NCBI GenBank assembly: GCA_937959175.1 | Contig: CALGAS010000601.1 | Location: forward strand, 1 to 8,907 | Length of the DNA: 8,907 nt | Direction: 5' to 3' | Source: an uncultured bacterium | Lineage (GTDB): Bacteria > Planctomycetota > Planctomycetia > Pirellulales > UBA1268 | In this document: in pieces, positions 5,076 to 8,907 of the stretch | Layout: each line of letters opens with the position of its first letter | Numbering within the stretch: position 1 is the stretch's first letter | Position numbers and translations under genes: made by a program | Notes under the pieces: model-generated | Told to the model about the DNA's origin: nothing | The model's database searches: none | The model's input: the letters and a program-made list of their open reading frames with translations, nothing else

Positions 5076-5417
5076 ACTTCGATGCCGCCGGGCGGCAGCT
5101 TGCCCGTGCAATGAACCTGCCACTCGGGCCAGGTCCAGGTACCGGGCTCGTCATTGACGTTTTCGAAGTCGGCTGCCCAAAGCTGCTGCCAGCCATGTTC
5201 TGTGGGCTCGTGGCTCAGAGTCTGGATCGTTCCGGGGGGCGGGTCCGCTGCTGGCAGTCGGGCCGACTGCCAATGGAGAAACCGCCAGTTCACGTCTCCC
5301 AGCCGCATCGGCGGCCAACACGTCGGCAGCCCGTGGATCAGCATCTGCCGCCACGGCTGCACCGAGCAGCAAAACGCAGATGGCGGTGAAGAGTCTCAAC
5401 CGAAATCGGTCACCCAT
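5027..5417 (-). pseudogene. Frame-broken gene for an unrecognised secreted protein
   Basis: On the minus strand an ATG at 5417 starts a classic signal peptide: MGDRFRLRLF, then the hydrophobic TAICVLLLGAAVAA and a small-residue cleavage site before DADP. Between about 5320 and 5362 the coding signal moves to the next frame, which continues GLPTCWPPMRLGDVNWRF through WQQLWAADFENVNDEPG to LPPGGIEVQVLVVWLD with consistently high-GC third positions. Joining the two needs the removal of one base, or the addition of two. The stop at 5027-5029 lies inside the IS fragment, so the last 15 or so residues come from antisense IS sequence and the native C-terminus is lost. An alternative in-frame ATG lies at 5435. 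I do not recognise the family. A sequencing error could mimic the frameshift. Confidence 0.55.
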
Positions 5418-5478
5418 CAAGAATACCTGGCTCATCAAAAGGATCGTTCGCCGGTCGATCAATCACCGTTTTCTGGAG

Positions 5479-5496
5479 CCCGGGTTGAGAGCCCGC
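5479..5496. repeat. Short motif CCCGGGTTGAGAGCCCGC, copy 2
   Basis: Partner of 3186-3205, two bases shorter in the loop. It lies about 93 bases beyond the 3' end of the histidine kinase gene. Confidence 0.3.
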
Positions 5497-5588
5497 ACGC
5501 TGTACCGGAATCCAGGGTTCGGCCTTCGCGACCCGCCTCAGCGGCCGACAGCCGAGCCCAATCTCCGTCCAGCTCGCACCGGCATAGT

Positions 5589-6659
5589 CTACGAGTGCCG
5601 CTGGACGGGCGACTGAATCCTGGCCGTGGCAAGGCCGTCGCCCGCCGTGAGCCGAAGGCAGGCCTCAGGGCCGACCAGCACTTCCAGCCGACGGCAGAGA
5701 TCCCTGAGCCCCTGCGACTGTCGATCTTCCAGTTCAGACAAGCCACTGCTCGAGAGCCGCTCCTGACTGGACGGATAAACGACCTTCAGCAGCAGCTGGT
5801 CACGTTCCAGCCGCGCCGTGACCAGGATCTCCGTCGCTTCGCCGCTCGCCTCGAAGCTGTCGTGCACCGCATGCTCCACGAGCGTCTGCACAGTCAGCCG
5901 GGGCAGGAGCACGCCAGCGGCATCGGGCTCAACTGCGATCCGCCAAGACAGAGACTCACCAAACCTGGCCCGCTGCAGTTGCAGGTAGGCCAGGCATTCG
6001 TCAGCCTGCTGGCCCACCGGCAGCATCGGGCTCGCCCGGCCGATGGCGGTTCGCAGGTATTGGGAGATCCGGAGCACCAGTTCCCGCACCCGGTCGGGGT
6101 CGTCAGCTTCCGCCTGCACGAGCATCAAGACATTGAAGAGGAAGTGGGGATCGAGCTGATCGAGCAGCAGTCGCAGCTCGGCATCCCGCACCTCCTGCTG
6201 GAGCGCCGCCGTCCGTCGCCGAGCCTCGCCCCGCTCTCCTACGAGACTGCCCACGACAAACACCAGGCTCCAGAGGGAGTAGAGGATCGTCGCACGGATC
6301 ACGCCAAAGACAGTTGGCGAGACGAACCCGAGAAAGTCCCAGTCGCGTGCTCCACAGAAGCCGGGAAGCATTGCCAGCAGAAGATGCGAGAGCCCCGCCG
6401 TGAAGGCGGCCAGCAGAAACACCGGCACCATCTGACGAGCAGCCCGGCCCGACCAGCGAAACCACTGGAAAAAAGCCGCCAGTCCTGTCGTGAGCACGAG
6501 CCCAACAGTGACATTGGCCGCGACGAGCCACCCCGCCGTCGATGCGGGTTTTCCATTGGCGACCGCGAGGCTAGCCCAAACGGCCGCTAGCCCAGCCCAG
6601 CCGACAGCCTGCCAGAAGCCGAAGGTTGCTCTTGGACTGGCTCGTAGCGGTTCTGGCAT
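5589..6659 (-). CDS. Membrane sensor histidine kinase, LytS/YehU type, with degenerate ATP-binding motifs
   Basis: The 356-aa product has four hydrophobic segments (about 17-37, 43-65, 77-98 and 112-137), a short linker helix and the His_kinase module. LDQLDPHFLFNVL at 167-179 carries the phospho-accepting His172. It should act as the membrane sensor for the regulator encoded just upstream. In the ATP-binding half, the N-box usually reads LVENAIKHG but here is LVEHAVHDS (260-268), with His263 in place of the metal-binding Asn. The usual DNGxG box is replaced by YPSSQE (295-300). The later GLRDLCRRLEVLVG (317-330) is normal. Catalysis may therefore be lost or unusual. AGGGAG lies about five bases before the ATG. 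The gene is 69 bp downstream of the regulator gene on the same strand, so the two form an operon. Confidence 0.85.
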   Translation of the reverse strand: MPEPLRASPRATFGFWQAVGWAGLAAVWASLAVANGKPASTAGWLVAANVTVGLVLTTGLAAFFQWFRWSGRAARQMVPVFLLAAFTAGLSHLLLAMLPGFCGARDWDFLGFVSPTVFGVIRATILYSLWSLVFVVGSLVGERGEARRRTAALQQEVRDAELRLLLDQLDPHFLFNVLMLVQAEADDPDRVRELVLRISQYLRTAIGRASPMLPVGQQADECLAYLQLQRARFGESLSWRIAVEPDAAGVLLPRLTVQTLVEHAVHDSFEASGEATEILVTARLERDQLLLKVVYPSSQERLSSSGLSELEDRQSQGLRDLCRRLEVLVGPEACLRLTAGDGLATARIQSPVQRHS

Positions 6660-6728
6660 GCAGTCTCCCTTTGGGTGCCGAGCGTACCGCGTTCTGCGGC
6701 CCGCGGGCTAGGCTGCCGTCGATCCTCG

Positions 6729-7463
6729 TTACGGGCTGCCCGATACGAGCCGGTTCACCCGCACGGCGGCGGTGCGGCCGAGGCGAAACGTCTTGGATAC
6801 ACCGGCGAGTTCCACGAGCATCTCGTTGCGACTGAGCCGCTCGAGATGCACGATCGCCTCTGGCCGAAGCAGCAGGCTGCGGCTGACCCGTTCAAGGCCA
6901 CGCTCCTGGAGTCGCTCGGCCCACTCGCCCACCCGACCGCTGACGCGGGCGGCGACATCCCGCGCGATGTGCAGCAGTACGGCCGCATCACCAGCCTGCT
7001 CCACCGCCACGATCTCGGCTGCGGTCACCCGACGGGTGCGATCCCCTTCCACCACCAGAATTTGGTCGCTGGCCCGCTGCGTGGCCAGCCGTGCCCGCAC
7101 ACGCCGAAGGCATTCGGCCAGTCGGTCGGGATCGACGGGCTTGAGCAGGTAATCGGTCGCCGCTACGTCAAACGCATGCCGGGCAAACCGCTCATGGGCG
7201 GTCACAAACACCACGGCAGCCGTCGGCGGAACCCGGCTGATCAGGGAAAACCCGTCCGCCTCGGGCATGACCACGTCGAGAAAGACGAGGTCGCACTCGA
7301 CGTTGGACAACAGCCCGCCCGCCTCGGCGGCGCTCCCCGCCTCCCCCACGATGATGACTTCCGGGTGATGGCTGAGCATCTGCCGAAACCGCTTGCGGAT
7401 CAGCGGCTCATCATCCACGAGCACCGCACGCAGCGGCGTTGCCAACTGCCTCTCAGACGCCAT
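6729..7463 (-). CDS. LytTR-family response regulator
   Basis: The chosen start at 7463 gives 244 aa and has AAGGAG nine bases upstream; a frame-consistent ATG at 7490 lacks such a site. The receiver domain (about 12-120) has the acidic pair D17-D18 (VLVDDEP), the phospho-accepting D63 (LVFLDVVMP), T88 (FVTAHE) and K108 (LLKPVD), all as in active receivers. The C-terminal half (about 135-240) is a LytTR DNA-binding domain with the mostly beta pattern ending LERVSRSLLLRPEAIVHL and VSKTFRLGRTAAVRV. LytTR regulators bind short direct repeats and activate genes for surface or secreted products. The histidine kinase follows in the same operon, and the divergent neighbour is a LamG/PEP-CTERM protein, a plausible target (inference). 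Confidence 0.9.
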   Translation of the reverse strand: MASERQLATPLRAVLVDDEPLIRKRFRQMLSHHPEVIIVGEAGSAAEAGGLLSNVECDLVFLDVVMPEADGFSLISRVPPTAAVVFVTAHERFARHAFDVAATDYLLKPVDPDRLAECLRRVRARLATQRASDQILVVEGDRTRRVTAAEIVAVEQAGDAAVLLHIARDVAARVSGRVGEWAERLQERGLERVSRSLLLRPEAIVHLERLSRNEMLVELAGVSKTFRLGRTAAVRVNRLVSGSP

Positions 7464-7519
7464 GTGAACTCGCTCCTTCGCAATCTCCATCGGCCCGCCT
7501 CATCGGGGCATTCACTGGC

Positions 7520-7533
7520 CACGGTGCACGGTG
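7520..7533. repeat. Tandem 7-bp direct repeat CACGGTG x2
   Basis: Two perfect, adjacent copies of CACGGTG lie 57 bp upstream of the LytTR regulator start. LytTR proteins bind direct repeats, but usually spaced by about a helical turn, so a regulatory role is only a possibility. Confidence 0.25.
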
Positions 7534-7536
7534 CGG

Positions 7537-7575
7537 CTCGCCGACATCCCGCAGTCACAACGACCGATCGGCGAG
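7537..7575. promoter_or_regulatory. 8-bp inverted repeat (CTCGCCGA / TCGGCGAG), candidate operator
   Basis: CTCGCCGA at 7537-7544 and its exact reverse complement at 7568-7575 are separated by 23 bp. They lie between the divergent LytTR operon and the PEP-CTERM gene, 74 bp from the regulator start. A dimeric protein could bind here, or the pair could form a hairpin in the regulator's leader RNA. Confidence 0.35.
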
Positions 7576-7667
7576 TTTCCTCCACCTGAGGGTTGTGTCC
7601 TGCCGGATTCCCGGACGCCGCCGCCCGATTCGGCTGATTTGCAGCCTACGCCGTGAAACCGCCTGGC

Positions 7668-7673
7668 TACAAT
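7668..7673 (+). promoter_or_regulatory. Candidate -10 box TACAAT for the PEP-CTERM gene
   Basis: TACAAT matches the sigma-70 -10 consensus in five of six positions and would give a leader of about 65-70 bases, which includes the hairpin at 7683-7703. The nearest -35-like hexamer (TTGCAG, 7639-7644) is too far upstream at 23 bases, so the assignment is weak. Confidence 0.3.
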
Positions 7674-7682
7674 TAGTTGAAA

Positions 7683-7703
7683 CCGTCGGTGATGGGCCGA
7701 CGG
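7683..7703 (+). promoter_or_regulatory. Perfect 7-bp hairpin in the PEP-CTERM gene leader
   Basis: CCGTCGG (7683-7689) and CCGACGG (7697-7703) are exact inverted repeats around a 7-base loop TGATGGG. It lies 43 bp before the ATG and just after the candidate -10 box, so it would be near the 5' end of the mRNA. It could stabilise the transcript or bind a regulator. No T-run follows, so it is not a standard terminator. Confidence 0.35.
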
Positions 7704-7746
7704 AGGCGCATCTTTTCAGTCCACAGATAGAACCACGGGTGTCTGC

Positions 7747-8616
7747 ATGATGAGAAACGGGCATTGTCAACGCGGGGGCGGCCGATCGGCCTTGGTTTCC
7801 CTCTTGGCGGTCATGGCGGTCTGCACTCTGCCGGCCGAAGCAACTCGTGCGAGTATCGTGGCATACTGGAACTTCAACGACAACTTTGCCGCGTATGTGG
7901 GTGGTTCGTCGTACAACCTCACACCGGTCAATGGGGCTTCAATCGAAGCGGTTGCCGCCAAGTTCGGAGCGGGTGGGGCCGACTTCCAGCGAACTTCGAG
8001 TCAATATGCATTCGTGGACAATGCCGTCGTCGTGGCTTCCGGCAGCGACTTCTCGTATTCGGCATGGTACTACCTCGATCTCGCAGACATAACGGGCAGT
8101 TCTCGCTACTTCGTCCTCGAGGCGACCAACGGAACTCTGAACAACACGCAGAGCCACCCGATTTCACTTGGCCTACGAGACCAAGGCGCCGGTGATGTGG
8201 CGCAGATTTATACGTCCGTCAATAACGACTCCGATGTTTTCTATTCGTTTGATACGGAGCCGAATCAGAGCTGGCACAATGTGATCACCACGTTCAATGC
8301 AACTACGCGGACGATCACCACATACTTCGATGGAACCGAAGTCAAGCAGGAGACCGCAAGTGGTGAGCTTGATCCTGGCAACGGCTTGGTGGTCGGAGGG
8401 CACCGGGCGGGTACTGGCCGAAACTGGGAAGGCTACATCGATGATGTGGCGATTTGGGATGAGGTGATCGACAGCGCCGAGATCGCTCGGCTCCAAACCC
8501 AGCCCGTCGTGCCGGTGCCCGAACCGACCGCATTGGCGTTGTGTGGCATCGCCGCGGCCGGGCTTGGCTTCGCTGGTGTGGGGCGAGGTTGGGGTTGTCG
8601 GCGAGCCAAGACATGA
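7747..8616 (+). CDS. Exported LamG-domain protein with PEP-CTERM sorting signal
   Basis: The 289-aa product has a signal peptide (about 1-36, hydrophobic core ALVSLLAVMAVCTLPA) and then a LamG/concanavalin A-like jelly-roll domain from about 37 to 250. This begins VAYWNFNDNFA and includes FSYSAWYYL, WHNVITTFNATTRTI, TTYFDGTEV and YIDDVAIWDEVIDSAEI, the typical final strand of Laminin_G_3 domains. The C-terminus is a PEP-CTERM signal: VPEPTALAL at 257-265, a transmembrane helix (about 262-279) and a basic tail ending CRRAKT. Such proteins are exported and processed by an exosortase at the PEP motif; no exosortase is in this window. The ligand is unknown. Codon use is less GC-biased than in the neighbours, as often seen for exported repeat-free beta proteins. 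No clear Shine-Dalgarno precedes the ATG. Confidence 0.9.
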   Translation: MMRNGHCQRGGGRSALVSLLAVMAVCTLPAEATRASIVAYWNFNDNFAAYVGGSSYNLTPVNGASIEAVAAKFGAGGADFQRTSSQYAFVDNAVVVASGSDFSYSAWYYLDLADITGSSRYFVLEATNGTLNNTQSHPISLGLRDQGAGDVAQIYTSVNNDSDVFYSFDTEPNQSWHNVITTFNATTRTITTYFDGTEVKQETASGELDPGNGLVVGGHRAGTGRNWEGYIDDVAIWDEVIDSAEIARLQTQPVVPVPEPTALALCGIAAAGLGFAGVGRGWGCRRAKT

Positions 8617-8647
8617 GCCGAGGAGGTTTCAGCACAAAGTTAGCGGG

Positions 8648-8677
8648 CGGCCCATAAAGGTTCGTCGTCGTGGGCCG
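8648..8677 (+). terminator. Candidate hairpin after the PEP-CTERM gene
   Basis: CGGCCCA (8648-8654) and TGGGCCG (8671-8677) form a perfect 7-bp stem with a 16-base loop, 31 bp after the stop. No T-run follows, so intrinsic termination is uncertain. Confidence 0.3.
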
Positions 8678-8724
8678 GATGGGAATCGCGAAAGGCACCC
8701 GGTCCAAGGAATGGCCGCGTGCGG

Positions 8725-8730
8725 TACACT
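8725..8730 (+). promoter_or_regulatory. Candidate -10 box TACACT for the DUF6428-like gene
   Basis: TACACT lies in GCGGTACACTCG, 43 bp before the ATG at 8774. The same 12-mer with one change lies just before the gene at 2886. No clear -35 hexamer is seen. Confidence 0.3.
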
Positions 8731-8773
8731 CGGGATCGGTGCCGACGAAGAGACTTCCGACGAGGACCTGCCG

Positions 8774-8907
8774 ATGACCGTGAAAGAATTCTGTCGGGCG
8801 CTTGATAGCAACCCCGACGTGAAGATGCACTGGATGCTGCCGGACAAATCCTTCGTGCCCGCCCACTACCACATCACGGAGGTCGGCAAGGTTCAGAAGG
8901 ACTTCAT
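8774..8907 (+). CDS. DUF6428-like protein, N-terminal part (runs off the window)
   Basis: The frame from the ATG at 8774 gives 44 residues before the window ends: MTVKEFCRALDSNPDV, then MLPDKSFVPAHYHITEVGKVQKDF. The PAHYHITEVG stretch with its two histidines is what I recall from DUF6428 proteins, small cytoplasmic proteins of unknown function that often sit beside ArsR-type regulators. AGGA lies seven bases upstream and supports this start. A longer in-frame start at 8711 exists but would add a non-conserved acidic leader. The C-terminal part and any neighbours are outside the window. Confidence 0.65.
   Translation, partial: MTVKEFCRALDSNPDVKMHWMLPDKSFVPAHYHITEVGKVQKDF

Noticed and set aside
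5154..6590. A 478-codon open frame on the plus strand opposite the histidine kinase
   Set aside because: It is the antisense of a well-supported kinase and of the secreted-protein gene; its product is low-complexity and rich in Arg, Pro and Ser, with no recognisable domain. High GC opens such frames by chance.
6675..7589. A 304-codon plus-strand frame opposite the LytTR regulator
   Set aside because: Antisense of a gene with complete receiver and LytTR motifs; no start signal and no family resemblance.
7630..7700. A sigma-54 (-24/-12) promoter before the PEP-CTERM gene, as reported for some exosortase systems
   Set aside because: TGGC and TTGA occur here but with nine bases between them rather than seven, and the -12 GC is missing.
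1..8907. A complete defence, CRISPR or toxin-antitoxin system
   Set aside because: No repeat-spacer array, nuclease-helicase set or recognisable toxin-antitoxin pair could be read; the HD protein stands alone without a nucleotide-signal partner.

Overview
The window looks like chromosomal DNA from a planctomycete (inference). It is GC-rich, its genes have high-GC third positions, and it carries a LamG-type exported protein with a PEP-CTERM sorting tail, a CIA30-domain secreted protein, and small proteins of kinds I associate with Pirellulales-like genomes. No rRNA, tRNA, CRISPR array or phage structural gene is visible. The densely coding, single-gene layout is typical of a slowly rearranged chromosome with a few scars.

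Left part (1-2040), a scarred region of small genes. An HD-domain protein is followed by a 110-bp partial copy of a gene whose full copy lies at 2886-3113. Next comes a 59-aa four-cysteine zinc-ribbon-like protein whose stop overlaps the GTG start of an alpha/beta hydrolase. That hydrolase is cut after about 38 codons and fused tail to tail with a DinB-family gene, which has also lost its 3' end. Upstream of the DinB start sits a roughly 93-bp element with imperfect terminal inverted repeats and a possible TGA target duplication (MITE-like). Two small plus-strand genes follow, of 84 and 45 codons, both with good Shine-Dalgarno sequences.

Middle part (2140-4645), intact housekeeping-type genes. 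These are a class III-like sirtuin that lacks the usual zinc cysteines, a 75-aa acidic coiled protein that may be made from a leaderless mRNA, a secreted CIA30-domain protein on the minus strand and, divergent from it, an SOS-response-associated peptidase (YedK/HMCES type) with all catalytic residues.

Scar at 4671-5417. This is the left end of an IS3-family insertion sequence, with the orfA frame and the start of the orfB frame separated by an A7 run. It is truncated at about 5075, where it abuts the 3' end of a frame-broken minus-strand gene for a secreted protein.

Right part (5589-8907). A minus-strand operon encodes a LytTR response regulator and a LytS/YehU-type membrane histidine kinase. 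The kinase keeps its phospho-accepting histidine motif but has lost the N-box asparagine and the glycine-rich DxGxG-like box. Divergent from this operon is the LamG/PEP-CTERM exported protein. The shared 283-bp intergenic region holds an 8-bp inverted repeat and a perfect 7-bp hairpin, so the regulator may control the exported protein (inference). The window ends inside a DUF6428-like gene.
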